The notes: generated by a model from the sequence alone, not told the origin. A stretch of DNA of 64,000 nucleotides from an uncultured bacterium (GCA_938075305.1 CALJGV010000005.1:200131-264130); one strand, 5' to 3'. Counted from the first letter of the stretch, positions 17,665-26,657 are shown. Program-made: numbers and translations.

Positions 17665-18240
17665 ATGGCCTCCATGCGCGTGCTGACCCTCGACGTCAAC
17701 GGCGACCTCCAAGAGACGGCGGCGCCTGACCACTGGACCCTCCTTGAGGTCCTCCGCTACCGGCTCGGACTGACCGGCTCCAAGCAGGGCTGCGACAAGG
17801 GCGACTGCGGCGCCTGCACCGTCCTGGTGGACGGCAAGCCGGTGCTCTCCTGCCTGACCCTGGGCTCCCAGGCACAGGGCTGCTCGGTCCAGACCATCGA
17901 GGGCCTCCGGCCTGCCCACCTCAAGCGCAGCGGCGCCCCCGAGGGCACCGCGACCGGCGGAGTGGACCCCGTCCAGGACGCCTTCGATCGCTGCGGCGCC
18001 CTCCAGTGTGGCTTCTGCCAGCCCGGCATGATGCTGTCCGCCAGGGCGCTGCTGGACCGGACCCCGGACCCCAGCCGCGAGGAGATCCAGAAGGCCCTGT
18101 CCGGCAACCTGTGCCGCTGCACCGGCTACACCCAGATCATCGAGGCCGTGGAGACCGCCATCGCGGAGTCCACCGGCGCGGACTCCCCCCGGCCGAGCTG
18201 GGTCGAGGGTCGCGAGCACCTGCGCGAGGAGGCCCTCTGA
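17665..18240 (+). CDS. Mo-hydroxylase [2Fe-2S] subunit (HcrC-like)
   Basis: The 191-residue small subunit of a xanthine-oxidase-family molybdenum hydroxylase. It carries two [2Fe-2S] clusters: the plant-ferredoxin type (CDKGDCGAC, then LSC) and the helical type (CGFCQPGMM ... CRCTGY), relaying electrons between the Mo and FAD subunits. The start ATG 17665 lies after a terminator and gap, so this is probably the first gene of the operon. Its stop overlaps the next start by one base (TGATG). It is somewhat longer than the typical 155-165 residues. The name follows from the FAD subunit, which looks like 4-hydroxybenzoyl-CoA reductase. Confidence 0.85.
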   Translation: MASMRVLTLDVNGDLQETAAPDHWTLLEVLRYRLGLTGSKQGCDKGDCGACTVLVDGKPVLSCLTLGSQAQGCSVQTIEGLRPAHLKRSGAPEGTATGGVDPVQDAFDRCGALQCGFCQPGMMLSARALLDRTPDPSREEIQKALSGNLCRCTGYTQIIEAVETAIAESTGADSPRPSWVEGREHLREEAL

Positions 18241-20612
18241 TGGCAGCGCGAGACATCCACGGCGTCGACGCCCCCTGGGAGGAGTTCCGGGTCGTAGGCA
18301 AGAGCCACCGCAAGATCGACGGCGTGGCGAAGGCGACCGGCGAGGCGGTATACGCCGACGACATCCAGCTCCCCGGGATGCTCCACGCCAAGACCCTGCG
18401 CAGCCCCCACGCCCACGCGAGGATCGTCTCCATCGACACCTCGCGGGCCATGGCCTTGCCCGGGGTGCACGCCGTGATCACCGGCGCGGATCTCTCCATT
18501 CAGTACGGCGTCATCCCGTGGACCCCCGACGAGACAGCCCTCGCCACCGAGAAGGTCCGCTTCATCGGCGACGAGGTCGCGGCGGTCGCCGCCGTGGACG
18601 AGGACACCGCCAACGCCGCCCTCGAGCTGATCGACGTGGAGTACGAGGAGCTGCACGCGTTCCTCGACCCGCGGGAGGCCCTCGAGCGGGACGCGCCGCA
18701 GATCCACAAGAACCGCAAGGAGAACAACGTCTCCAAGCACGTGGAGCTGGAGTTCGGTGACGTGGACGGCGCGCGCGAGGGCGCGGACCTCGTGGTCGAG
18801 GGCTCCTACCGCTTCCACGGCTCCACCCACGCGGCGATCGAGCCCCACTGCGCGGTCGCGCGGGTCGCCCCGGACGGGGTCCTGACCCTGTGGTCCGCCA
18901 CGCAGATCTCCCACTACGTCCACCGTGCCCTGGCCCGTGTCCTCGAGTGGGAGCCCCAGCGGATCCGAGTGATCCAGCCCTGCCTCGGCGGGGCCTTCGG
19001 CGGGAAGTCCGACCCCTTCAGCCTCGAGTTCTGCGTCGCCAAGCTTGCCCAGCTGACCGGCAGGCCCGTGAAGATGCTCTGGACCCGCGAGGAGGTGTTC
19101 TACGCCCACCGCGGCCGTCACCCCATGGAGCTCGATTACTGCACGAGCGCCACCAAGGACGGCAAGATCACCGGGGTCGACGCCAAGATCCTGATCGACG
19201 GCGGGTCGTACAGCTCGTTCGGGTTGGTGACCACCTACTACTCGGGGCAGCTCCTCTCCGGCCCCTACGACTTCCCGTCCTATCGGTTCGACTCGACCCG
19301 GGTCTTCACGAACAAGCCCCCGTGCGGCCCGAAGCGCGGGCACGGCTCCGTGCAGCCGCGCTTCGCCTTCGAGTGCCAGCTGGACGAGGTCGCCGAGCAG
19401 CTGGGCATCGACCCCATCGAGATCCGCCGCAAGAACTTCCACGGGGAGCACACCAAGACCGTCAACGGTCAGCGCATCACCTCGAGCGGCTTCATGGAGT
19501 GCCTCGACAAGGTCGAGCGCGGCTCAGGCTGGACCGAGCGCCGCGGCAAGCTCCCCCGCGGGCGCGGCCTGGGGATCGCCGGGTCCATGTACATCTCGGG
19601 CACCAACTACCCCATCTACCCCAACGAGATGCCCCAGGCGGGCATCCAGCTCAAGGTGGATCGGTCCGGTCTCGTGACCGTCTTCAGCGGCGCCAACGAC
19701 ATCGGGCAGGGCTCGAGCTCGGTGGTCCGATACCTCGTGGCGGAGGAGCTGGGCATGGACCACGAGGACGTGCGCGTCATCGCCGCCGACTCGGACCTGT
19801 GCCCCGTGGACCTCGGCGCCTACTCGAGCCGGGTGACCTTCATGGTCGGCAACGCCACGATCGACGCCGCCCGCAAGCTACGGGCGAAGGTCGTCACGGC
19901 CGTGGCGGAGAAGTGGGAGGTCGACGAGCGGCGTGTGCGGCTGATGGAGGGCCGTGTCATCGACCTCGAGGACCCCGAGCAGGTGCTCACCACCCGCGAG
20001 GCCTTCGAGCTCGCCGAGGCCCGCTTCGACACCCTCGGCTCCACCGGTTCCTACAACACCCCCACCCTCGGCGGCGACTACCGCGGGGGCACGATCGGCG
20101 CGTCGCCGGCCTACTCCTTCACGGCCCACGTGGTCGAGGTGGACGTGGACGAGGAGACGGGCCGGATCACCGTCCCCAAGGTCTGGTGCGCCCACGACTG
20201 CGGGCGCGCCCTCAACCCGCGCCTGGTCGCCGGTCAGATCGAGGGGTCGGTGTACATGGGCATCGCCGAGGCGCTCCTCGAGGAGCACAAGGTCAACCGC
20301 TTCGGGCTCCACAGCGGACCATCGCTGCTGGACTACCGCCTCCCCACCGCCATCGACACGCCAGACATCGAGACCTTCATCGTCGAGAGCATCGACCCCG
20401 AGGGACCGTACGGAGCGAAGGAGGCCGGCGAGGGCCCGTTGCACTCGGCGATCCCCGCCCTCGCCAACGCCATCCACGACGCCGTCGGTATCCGACTCAG
20501 GGAGCTCCCGTTCACGCCGGCGAAGGTGCTCGCCGCCCTGCGCGAGAAGCGCGAACGCGAGGCCGGCAGTGGCGCGGCGACGGCCATGGACTCCAAGGGG
20601 GGGCTGGGCTGA
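18240..20612 (+). CDS. Mo-hydroxylase molybdopterin subunit (HcrA-like)
   Basis: The 790-residue catalytic subunit of the xanthine-oxidase family, binding the molybdopterin cytosine dinucleotide. Motifs include VGKSHRKIDGVAKATGEAVYA at the start, CLGGAFGGKSDPF (cofactor site), RGRHPMELDY, GHGSVQPRFAFE, a GQGSSSVV segment and the C-terminal region with KEAGEGP, whose GAKEAGE-type Glu acts as base. The RGRHPM and PKRGHG neighbourhood is like the alpha subunit of 4-hydroxybenzoyl-CoA reductase. The start is fixed at ATG 18240 by the overlap with the small subunit. The substrate is likely an aromatic acyl-CoA or N-heterocycle; no aromatic CoA ligase lies nearby to confirm it. Confidence 0.85.
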   Translation: MAARDIHGVDAPWEEFRVVGKSHRKIDGVAKATGEAVYADDIQLPGMLHAKTLRSPHAHARIVSIDTSRAMALPGVHAVITGADLSIQYGVIPWTPDETALATEKVRFIGDEVAAVAAVDEDTANAALELIDVEYEELHAFLDPREALERDAPQIHKNRKENNVSKHVELEFGDVDGAREGADLVVEGSYRFHGSTHAAIEPHCAVARVAPDGVLTLWSATQISHYVHRALARVLEWEPQRIRVIQPCLGGAFGGKSDPFSLEFCVAKLAQLTGRPVKMLWTREEVFYAHRGRHPMELDYCTSATKDGKITGVDAKILIDGGSYSSFGLVTTYYSGQLLSGPYDFPSYRFDSTRVFTNKPPCGPKRGHGSVQPRFAFECQLDEVAEQLGIDPIEIRRKNFHGEHTKTVNGQRITSSGFMECLDKVERGSGWTERRGKLPRGRGLGIAGSMYISGTNYPIYPNEMPQAGIQLKVDRSGLVTVFSGANDIGQGSSSVVRYLVAEELGMDHEDVRVIAADSDLCPVDLGAYSSRVTFMVGNATIDAARKLRAKVVTAVAEKWEVDERRVRLMEGRVIDLEDPEQVLTTREAFELAEARFDTLGSTGSYNTPTLGGDYRGGTIGASPAYSFTAHVVEVDVDEETGRITVPKVWCAHDCGRALNPRLVAGQIEGSVYMGIAEALLEEHKVNRFGLHSGPSLLDYRLPTAIDTPDIETFIVESIDPEGPYGAKEAGEGPLHSAIPALANAIHDAVGIRLRELPFTPAKVLAALREKREREAGSGAATAMDSKGGLG

Positions 20613-21631
20613 TGCTGCGCCTCCCCAAGTTCAGGCTCGAGGAGCCCACCGAGATCGACGGCGTCACCGCGCTCCTCGAGGAGCACGGCGAGAAAGCCAT
20701 GGTCGTGGCCGGCGGGACCGACCTGCTGCCCAACATGAAGCACGGGCTCTTCGAGCCCGAGGTCGTGGTGAGCCTCGCCCACGTGGCGGACCTCCGGGGC
20801 ATCACGGCGACCTCCGACGGGGGCCTGCGGATCGGCGCCATGACCACGCTCGCGGACATGGCCGCCAGCGAGGCCGTGATCTCCCGGGCGCCCGCGCTCG
20901 CCCAGGCAGCCTCCCTCGTCGCCGGCCCACAGCTCCGGACCATGGGCACGGCGGGAGGCAATGTCATGCTCGACACCCGCTGCCAGTGGTACAACCAGAC
21001 CCACTTCTGGCGGAAGTCCCTGGGCTACTGCCTCAAGAAGGACGGCACCGTCTGCCACGTGGTCGCCGGCGGCCGGAAGTGCGTCGCCGCCGCGTCCAAC
21101 GACACGGCGCCCACCCTGATGTCCCTGGGTGCTGACCTCGAGTTCGCCGGCGACGGTGGCGCCCGGACCCTGAAGATCGACGACCTCTGGAAGGCCGATG
21201 GGATCTGGAACAAGGGGGTCGGTCGCGGGGCGCTCCTGACCCACATCAACGTTCCCGCCCAGGCCTCGGGGCACCGCGGCGCTTACGGCAAGCTCCGTGA
21301 CCGGGGCTCCATTGACTACCCCCTCTTCGGCTGCGCGATCCGCCTCGACCTCGACGGCGACACCGTCGTCGACGCCGACGTGGTGTGCATCGCGCTGGTG
21401 GCACGGCCCCTGCGAGTCAAGGGGGTCACCGACGCCCTGGTGGGCCAGAAGATCGGGACCGCGGGCTTCGAGCACGCGGCCGCGGCGGTCGCGGACCTGG
21501 CCCATCGACAGGCCAAGCCCATGGACAATATTCCCGGGGACGCCGCTTACCGGCGGGAGATGGTCCCCGTCTACGTTCGCCGCACGATCCTCGCAGCCGC
21601 CGCGGGGACGGGCCCGGTGCACCACATCTAG
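20612..21631 (+). CDS. Mo-hydroxylase FAD subunit with 4-Cys loop (HcrB-like)
   Basis: The 339-residue FAD-binding subunit of the molybdenum hydroxylase, starting one base into the previous stop codon. The flavin site is recognisable as VVAGGTDLLPNMK and TMGTAGGN. An extra segment of about 40 residues (about 127-165) carries four spaced cysteines, in RCQWYNQ, GYC, VCHVV and KCVAA. In 4-hydroxybenzoyl-CoA reductase HcrB the matching loop binds a [4Fe-4S] cluster that ordinary xanthine dehydrogenases lack. This, with the HcrA-like large subunit, suggests a reductase working at low potential; the direction and substrate are inference. Confidence 0.85.
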   Translation: MLRLPKFRLEEPTEIDGVTALLEEHGEKAMVVAGGTDLLPNMKHGLFEPEVVVSLAHVADLRGITATSDGGLRIGAMTTLADMAASEAVISRAPALAQAASLVAGPQLRTMGTAGGNVMLDTRCQWYNQTHFWRKSLGYCLKKDGTVCHVVAGGRKCVAAASNDTAPTLMSLGADLEFAGDGGARTLKIDDLWKADGIWNKGVGRGALLTHINVPAQASGHRGAYGKLRDRGSIDYPLFGCAIRLDLDGDTVVDADVVCIALVARPLRVKGVTDALVGQKIGTAGFEHAAAAVADLAHRQAKPMDNIPGDAAYRREMVPVYVRRTILAAAAGTGPVHHI

Positions 21632-21643
21632 GGCGTAACGCGG

Positions 21644-21662
21644 CCTGGGCCGCCAGCCCAGG
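21644..21662. terminator. Small hairpin between convergent genes
   Basis: A 7-bp stem CCTGGGC/GCCCAGG with a five-base loop between the stops of the FAD subunit (plus) and the DUF1028 gene (minus). There is no T run on either side; it may act as a weak bidirectional terminator. Confidence 0.3.
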
Positions 21663-21672
21663 GCGCCTCACC

Positions 21673-23190
21673 TCAGGGACAGACGAGGATCGACGCCGCC
21701 GGGGTGGCCGCCTGGCCCCCGATCACCGCGCTGAAGGACAGCGTCGAGCCCACGAAGGGCACCAGGGCTCCGGGATCGAGACCGAGCACGGCCTCACCGC
21801 GCCCGTCTTGATCCAGGACCCCAGCGTTGCCAGTGAAGGGGGAGCCGCCCGGCCAGCTGGCCGTGAACTCGAAGAGGCGGTCACGGTTCAGCGGGACGCT
21901 CACGCCGCCGAGGACCGTGCCGGGCTGGGTGCCCGAGAGCGAGGCCAGCAGGCGGTACGAGGCGCCGCTGTCGGCCGCACCACGGTCGAGGATCACCGGA
22001 ACCGGGGTCCCCTCGGCCGCGGAGAGCTCGCTCTGGCCGATGTGCACCTCCGCAGGGGCGGCGGACTCGACCACCAGCGCCGGGTAGAGCTGCACTGGCC
22101 GGATCCCATCGTCCACAGTGATGAGGTAGGTGCCCACCCCTTGGTTCAGCGTCGCCACGAGGTCGAAGCTGTGGGTCCCGTCCCCGTTGTCCACCATGTT
22201 CGTGGCCTGGGCAACATTCGGTCCGGAGGCCTTGGTCACCGTCACGGTCTGGCCGCCCATGGCGAGGGGGTTGCCGTCGATGTCGCGGAGCCGGATGCGC
22301 ACGCGGCTCGAGGTCTGGCCATCGGCCTGCAGCCTCGGGACCGACGAGGTGACCTCCGACAGCACGTGGTCCGGGCGCGCCACCTGACCCGCTCGCCAGG
22401 CGTCGTATTCCTGGCGCAGGCGCGCGATCGGCTCCTGACCATTGGGGCCGCCGGCGTAGGTGATGCGGAGGTAGTAGTCCCCCGCCGCGCAGCCCGTGGT
22501 CCCCAGGCAAGGCGCGTCGGTGTCGCCGAGGCGCGCGATCGCCATGAAGGCGTTGTAGGAGGCGTAGGTGAAATTCGCCGGAGGGGAGCCGCACCCCGTG
22601 GGGGCCCCCGGCGCGCAGGAGCAGCGCCCGTCTCCACCCGCGTCCCGGGCCGCCTCCATGGCCGCCACCATTCGCTCGCCCAGGTCGCCGTTGGTCGCGA
22701 GGAAGGCGGCCTCGCAATCCAGCACCACGTTGGCGCCCGTGAGCACGTTCCCCTGGATCGCGTACTCATAGGGCCCGAAGGAGCCGGTGAGCCCGTCGGC
22801 GAAGTCACCGTTGAAGTCCCCCGTGTGGGTCACCGGGGCGCCGGAGAAGGCGACGATGCCGAACTGGCGGTTCTCGAAGCCCCCGTCGCTGGCCTCGATC
22901 AGGTCCAGGAGCTGCTGGGGCGTGGCGCCCCGCAGCGAGTTACGGAAGATGCGCCGGCGGTTGGTGGCCTGGGAGATGACGAACGACTGCGCGGCGCCCG
23001 CGGCGTAGCCCACGCGGATGACCGGGACAGCGGTCGCGATGTCGAAGCCCGCGATGCAGGTGGAGGTCGCCACCGCGAGCTCGCCGGTCTCCCGGTTGAT
23101 GACCACGATCGACCACGTCGCCTTGGCGGGTGACGCGAGGAAGAGGGTGAGGAGCGCGAGGAGCGCGGCGCGAATCGGCGTGCAAGACAT
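21673..23190 (-). CDS. Secreted DUF1028 (Ntn-hydrolase-like) protein
   Basis: A 505-residue exported protein. A signal peptide (LLALLTLFLASPAKA) is followed at once by the DUF1028 domain, which begins TWSIVVINRETGELAVATS and contains GAAQSF and a GATPQQLLDLI helix. DUF1028 proteins have an Ntn-hydrolase-like fold of unknown activity. A Cys-rich insertion (CSCAPGAPTGC) occurs near residue 190. The C-terminal half (about 285-505) is beta-rich and includes a bacterial Ig-like or filamin-like stretch (VTVTKASGPN, DNGDGTHSF). The start is ATG 23190, placing the signal peptide at the N terminus. Confidence 0.8.
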   Translation of the reverse strand: MSCTPIRAALLALLTLFLASPAKATWSIVVINRETGELAVATSTCIAGFDIATAVPVIRVGYAAGAAQSFVISQATNRRRIFRNSLRGATPQQLLDLIEASDGGFENRQFGIVAFSGAPVTHTGDFNGDFADGLTGSFGPYEYAIQGNVLTGANVVLDCEAAFLATNGDLGERMVAAMEAARDAGGDGRCSCAPGAPTGCGSPPANFTYASYNAFMAIARLGDTDAPCLGTTGCAAGDYYLRITYAGGPNGQEPIARLRQEYDAWRAGQVARPDHVLSEVTSSVPRLQADGQTSSRVRIRLRDIDGNPLAMGGQTVTVTKASGPNVAQATNMVDNGDGTHSFDLVATLNQGVGTYLITVDDGIRPVQLYPALVVESAAPAEVHIGQSELSAAEGTPVPVILDRGAADSGASYRLLASLSGTQPGTVLGGVSVPLNRDRLFEFTASWPGGSPFTGNAGVLDQDGRGEAVLGLDPGALVPFVGSTLSFSAVIGGQAATPAASILVCP

Positions 23191-23222
23191 GCTCCAATCG
23201 TCGCCCCGACCCTTCGGGACCG

Positions 23223-23969
23223 TCAAGGACCGAACCCGTCCTCGCCGAGCGGTCGCACCCGCACGCCGTGCAGGATGGTCTGGGTGGCGAAAGTCGCGAC
23301 TCCGAACGGGACGGAGGGGTCAACTTCGGGACGCAGCTCCAGCTCCCGCCCGCGCAGGTCCGCGTCGATCAGCGGCTCCCCGTCGTCGAGGGACACCCGG
23401 ACCCGCTCGTCCGTGACCGCCAGGGAGACCCGGTAGCGCGAGCCGTCGGGGAAGTTCCGCAACGTACGCGTGTCGTTCCCCGACGCGTCCTCCCCGTCGA
23501 GGCAGGACAGTCCGCAGACCACGCCTCCCCAGCCGCCGAGCACCAGGGTCAGGTGCTCGCCGCGAACGGGGAAGGTCACCGAGAAGAAGAAGTCCGCGCC
23601 GAACTCCTTGGTCACGTCGAACTCGGCCTCGAAGGGCGGCGTCGGCGGCGTGCCCTGGTAGGTCAGCCCGGCGAGCGGGACCCCCTGGGGGATGACCACG
23701 CCGTCCTCCACCTGATCGAACTCAGGGAACTCACCGAAGACCCCGGCCTTCCAGCCCGAGAGGTCCCGCCCGTCGAAGAGCACCTCCCAGGGAACCGTGG
23801 GCGCGGACTCCGCGGGGGCCAGCCCGGAACCGGCGCCGGGCGCGGCGCACGCGGCGAGGCCCAGGGCGGCGGCCAGGGCGAACGCTCCTCGCTGGCGCCA
23901 CGAGGACCCGCACGATCGAGACGGGACCCTCGCGGAACCTCGGTGAGCTTCGCTATGGTCCGCCCGCAC
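23223..23969 (-). CDS. DUF1080-like (LamG-fold) lipoprotein
   Basis: About 248 residues with an N-terminal hydrophobic stretch and lipobox (LAAALGLAAC), so probably a lipoprotein. The mature domain opens with EVLFDGRDLSGWKAG, the hallmark of the DUF1080 / 3-keto-disaccharide hydrolase family with a concanavalin-like fold, common in Planctomycetota. The middle reads as beta strands and contains two Cys that may pair (VVCGLSC). The start is not certain: GTG 23969 is the best visible codon and makes the 5' end sit 55 bases from the divergent gene. Its activity, probably sugar-related, is inferred from the family. Confidence 0.7.
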   Translation of the reverse strand: MRADHSEAHRGSARVPSRSCGSSWRQRGAFALAAALGLAACAAPGAGSGLAPAESAPTVPWEVLFDGRDLSGWKAGVFGEFPEFDQVEDGVVIPQGVPLAGLTYQGTPPTPPFEAEFDVTKEFGADFFFSVTFPVRGEHLTLVLGGWGGVVCGLSCLDGEDASGNDTRTLRNFPDGSRYRVSLAVTDERVRVSLDDGEPLIDADLRGRELELRPEVDPSVPFGVATFATQTILHGVRVRPLGEDGFGP

Positions 23970-24023
23970 CGCGCCGCCCCCAAGGATGGATGGCGCTCCC
24001 CGCTCCCCGACCCGCAGGACCCC

Positions 24024-24602
24024 ATGACCACCGTCGTCGTCACCAAGAAGAACGGAGTCGCGTGCATCGCCGCCGACACCCTCGCCACCTACGGAGACCT
24101 CCGGGAGCCCGCGGACCTCGTGGCGTCCAGCGACAAGCTCGTCCAGGTCGGGGAGGCGTGGGTCGCCCCCACGGGCCCCGCCTCCGCTCAGCTGATCCTG
24201 GGGCACCACCTCCGAGGGCTGAAGGAGACGCCTCAGCTTCGGAGCGCGGACCAGATCTTCGACTTCTTGACGCAGCTTCAGCGCTCGCTCCGGGATGACT
24301 ACTACGTCCTCGGCAAGGAGGACAGCCAGGACGACTACGAGTCTATGCGCATGGAGCTGATCATCGCGTCGCCCGGCGGCATCTTCGGCGCCTACCCCCA
24401 GCGCTCGGTCCAGGAGTTCCGGTCCTTCTACGCGTTCGGGTCCGGCGCGGAGTTCGCGCTGGGGGCCATGAGCGTGGCCGAGGCCAGCGCCCCGGACGCC
24501 GAGTCCCTGGCGCGGGTCGGGGTCGAGACCGCCGCGCGCTTCGACGTCTCCACCGAGCTCCCCATGACGGCCCAGCGGATTCACCTGGAAGCGGCTCGCT
24601 GA
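24024..24602 (+). CDS. Proteasome/HslV-like Ntn-hydrolase peptidase
   Basis: A 192-residue protein of the proteasome beta / HslV superfamily. After removal of Met1 the sequence begins TTVVVTKK, giving the catalytic Thr1. Asp17 (IAADT) is at the canonical distance, and a Lys in SSDKLVQVG sits four residues later than Lys33 in HslV. A later segment ELIIASPGGIFGAYP and a GSGAEFALGAM stretch match the conserved core. It lacks a propeptide, and no HslU-type ATPase or proteasome partner is present in the window. Assembly, partner and substrates are unknown. The start ATG 24024 puts Thr at position 2, supporting the choice. Confidence 0.8.
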   Translation: MTTVVVTKKNGVACIAADTLATYGDLREPADLVASSDKLVQVGEAWVAPTGPASAQLILGHHLRGLKETPQLRSADQIFDFLTQLQRSLRDDYYVLGKEDSQDDYESMRMELIIASPGGIFGAYPQRSVQEFRSFYAFGSGAEFALGAMSVAEASAPDAESLARVGVETAARFDVSTELPMTAQRIHLEAAR

Positions 24603-24613
24603 GGGGGCGGGGC

Positions 24614-26335
24614 TCAGATCTTCCGCACCTGCTTGCGCCGCGGGTCCACCGTCCGCCGCCGGAAGTCACCGGCGCTCTCCACCACCAGGCGGGTCCGCCG
24701 CCCCTCACCCTCGACCTTGACCACCTGACCGAGGTGGCGCCCGTCGATCTCCACCCAGTCCCCGCGGGCGAACGCCGCCTCGGGGTCCGCGGCGAGGGGG
24801 GCCGCCGCCGGGGAGGTCGCGGGCGCCGCCGCCCGCCGCTCGAGGTGAGCCTCGCGCCAGGCGGCGGCGTCCTCGGTGTTGTCGCACCCCATCCCCACGG
24901 CGTCCTCGAGGCCGAAGTGCTCGGCCAGGAGCGCCCGCCGCGGGCGATCCTCGTTCTTCGCGAACTCGACCATGGAGAGCAGCGCCCGGAGATCGTCCTG
25001 GAGCTTCTCTCCGGTCCCCAGGAAGGCGGGGAGTTCCTCGGGGTCCAGGGCCCGACGGACCTCCAGGTCGTGCCCCTCGAAGGAGCCTGAGGTGACCCCC
25101 AGGACCTCCAGCCAGCGGAGGGCGATCCCCACGCGATTGTCCCGGCGCTCCTTCACGAGCAGCTCCGCGCGAAGGTCGTCCTCGTCCTTCAGCTGCACGC
25201 GCTCCCCCCACCCGGCCAGGGTCTCGTAGACCATGACCACGTACTCGAGGGTCGGGTTCGCCCAGCGCACGAAGGTGTCCTGGATGGCGATGTCCTCGGG
25301 GAAGTAGAGCAGCTCGCACCAGGAGGGCGCGCCGTCGCGTCCGGCCCGCCCCACCTCCTGGGTCCACGCCTCGAGGGTTCGCGGCATCTGGACGTGGAGG
25401 ACGAACCGGATGTCGGCCTTGTCGATCCCCATCCCGAACGCGTTGGTCGCCAGCACCACCAGTTCCGACGAGGCCATGAAGCGCTCCTGCATCCCACGGC
25501 GCTCCTCCGCGGAGAGCTTGCCGTGGTAGACCAGGGTCTCCACCCCGCGCCGCCGCAGCTCCCCGTGGATCCGCTCGAGGTCCTTGATGAGGGCGCCGTA
25601 GACGATGCCCGGGCCGCCGATGGACTGGATGCGGTCCACGAGGACGTCGACCTTCTCCTCCTCGCTGGACACCTCCGTGACCGCGAGGAAGAGGTTCTCG
25701 CGCTCGATCCCAGTGCGCAGGACCAGAGGGTCCTCGAGCTCGAGGCGAAGGACAATGTCCTCTGCCACCGCCGGGGTGGCCGTCGCCGTGAGCGCGATCG
25801 CCGGGACCCCGCCGAGGCGCCGGCGGTACTCCCCGAGCCTTGAGAAGTCGGGGCGAAAGTCGTGGCCCCACTGGCTGATGCAGTGGGCCTCGTCCACCGC
25901 GAGTCGGCGCACCGGGAGCTCCGGGAGGGCCCCGGCGAAGTCGGGCTGACGGAAGCGCTCGGGGGTGACGTAGAGGAGGTCCAGGTCCCCCGCCGCCGCG
26001 GCCTTCAAGCGGCGCGCACGCTCGGCAGCGCTGATGGAAGAGTTCACGTAGGCCGCGCGGATCCCGCGGGCCCTGAGCGCGTCGACCTGGTCCTTCATGA
26101 GGGCGATCAGCGGGCTGACGACGAGGGTCAACCCCTCCTCCACGACGGCGGGCAGCTGGTAGACCAGCGACTTGCCTGCGCCCGTCGGCATGGTCAGCAG
26201 CACGTCGCGCCCGGCGAGCACGGCGGCGATAGCCGCCTCCTGGGGGCCGCGATAGTCCTCGATCCCGAAGACCTCCTGGAGGGCCCGGAGCACCCTCGGG
26301 TCACGTGCCCCGCCCTGAACTCCCTCGACATCCAT
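24614..26335 (-). CDS. RecQ-family helicase, divergent type
   Basis: A 573-residue superfamily 2 DNA helicase of the RecQ family. It has MPTGAGKS, DEAHCISQWGHDFRPDF, LTATATP, GMGIDKADIRF and QEVGRAGRDG. Beyond the helicase core it lacks the four-cysteine zinc site and the HRDC domain of the first RecQ. Instead it ends in a short beta-rich tail (about 520-573, GDWVEIDGRHLGQVVKVEG) that looks like a KOW/SH3-type module. It resembles the short RecQ-like helicases with a different C terminus. The start is ATG 26335; a GTG at 26371 is also in frame. The role is presumably DNA repair; specifics unknown. Confidence 0.9.
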   Translation of the reverse strand: MDVEGVQGGARDPRVLRALQEVFGIEDYRGPQEAAIAAVLAGRDVLLTMPTGAGKSLVYQLPAVVEEGLTLVVSPLIALMKDQVDALRARGIRAAYVNSSISAAERARRLKAAAAGDLDLLYVTPERFRQPDFAGALPELPVRRLAVDEAHCISQWGHDFRPDFSRLGEYRRRLGGVPAIALTATATPAVAEDIVLRLELEDPLVLRTGIERENLFLAVTEVSSEEEKVDVLVDRIQSIGGPGIVYGALIKDLERIHGELRRRGVETLVYHGKLSAEERRGMQERFMASSELVVLATNAFGMGIDKADIRFVLHVQMPRTLEAWTQEVGRAGRDGAPSWCELLYFPEDIAIQDTFVRWANPTLEYVVMVYETLAGWGERVQLKDEDDLRAELLVKERRDNRVGIALRWLEVLGVTSGSFEGHDLEVRRALDPEELPAFLGTGEKLQDDLRALLSMVEFAKNEDRPRRALLAEHFGLEDAVGMGCDNTEDAAAWREAHLERRAAAPATSPAAAPLAADPEAAFARGDWVEIDGRHLGQVVKVEGEGRRTRLVVESAGDFRRRTVDPRRKQVRKI

Positions 26336-26378
26336 CGCGCCGATTCTGCGACCCGCGCCGGCCGGCGTCACGGAGTAA

Positions 26379-26657
26379 TCAACGGCCCATGCGGGACGTG
26401 CCTTGCCCCTCGAGGACCCGCACCTCCCAGGGCTCGAACGGCCCCCACACGTCCACGTACCCGCCCGGCTCCGACGGCACGCGATCGTGGCGGTGTACCG
26501 CGCGGAGCGCGGCGGGCAGGGCGTCCTTGGCGCGGACCTCGCCGGCGCGGATCGCCTGGGAGACCTCCTGGGCTCCGGCGACCACGGTCACCACCAGCGC
26601 CGCGCCGAGCGCGAGGGGGCGGCGGAGCGCAGAGGAGGGATAGAGGATGCGCTTCAT
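26379..26657 (-). CDS. Small secreted or membrane protein (92 aa)
   Basis: I do not recognise this protein. It has a basic N terminus and one hydrophobic segment (about residues 16-31, LALGAALVVTVVAGA), either an uncleaved anchor or a signal peptide. A charged region of about 60 residues follows with VDVWGPFEPWEVRVLEG near the end. It starts 4 bases after the CARDB lipoprotein stop on the same strand, so the two are probably co-transcribed. The start is ATG 26657. Confidence 0.55.
   Translation of the reverse strand: MKRILYPSSALRRPLALGAALVVTVVAGAQEVSQAIRAGEVRAKDALPAALRAVHRHDRVPSEPGGYVDVWGPFEPWEVRVLEGQGTSRMGR

Noticed and set aside
21385..23133. A 582-residue plus-strand frame opposite the DUF1028 gene
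   Set aside because: No signal peptide or family features; the minus-strand frame shows a signal peptide and the DUF1028 domain.
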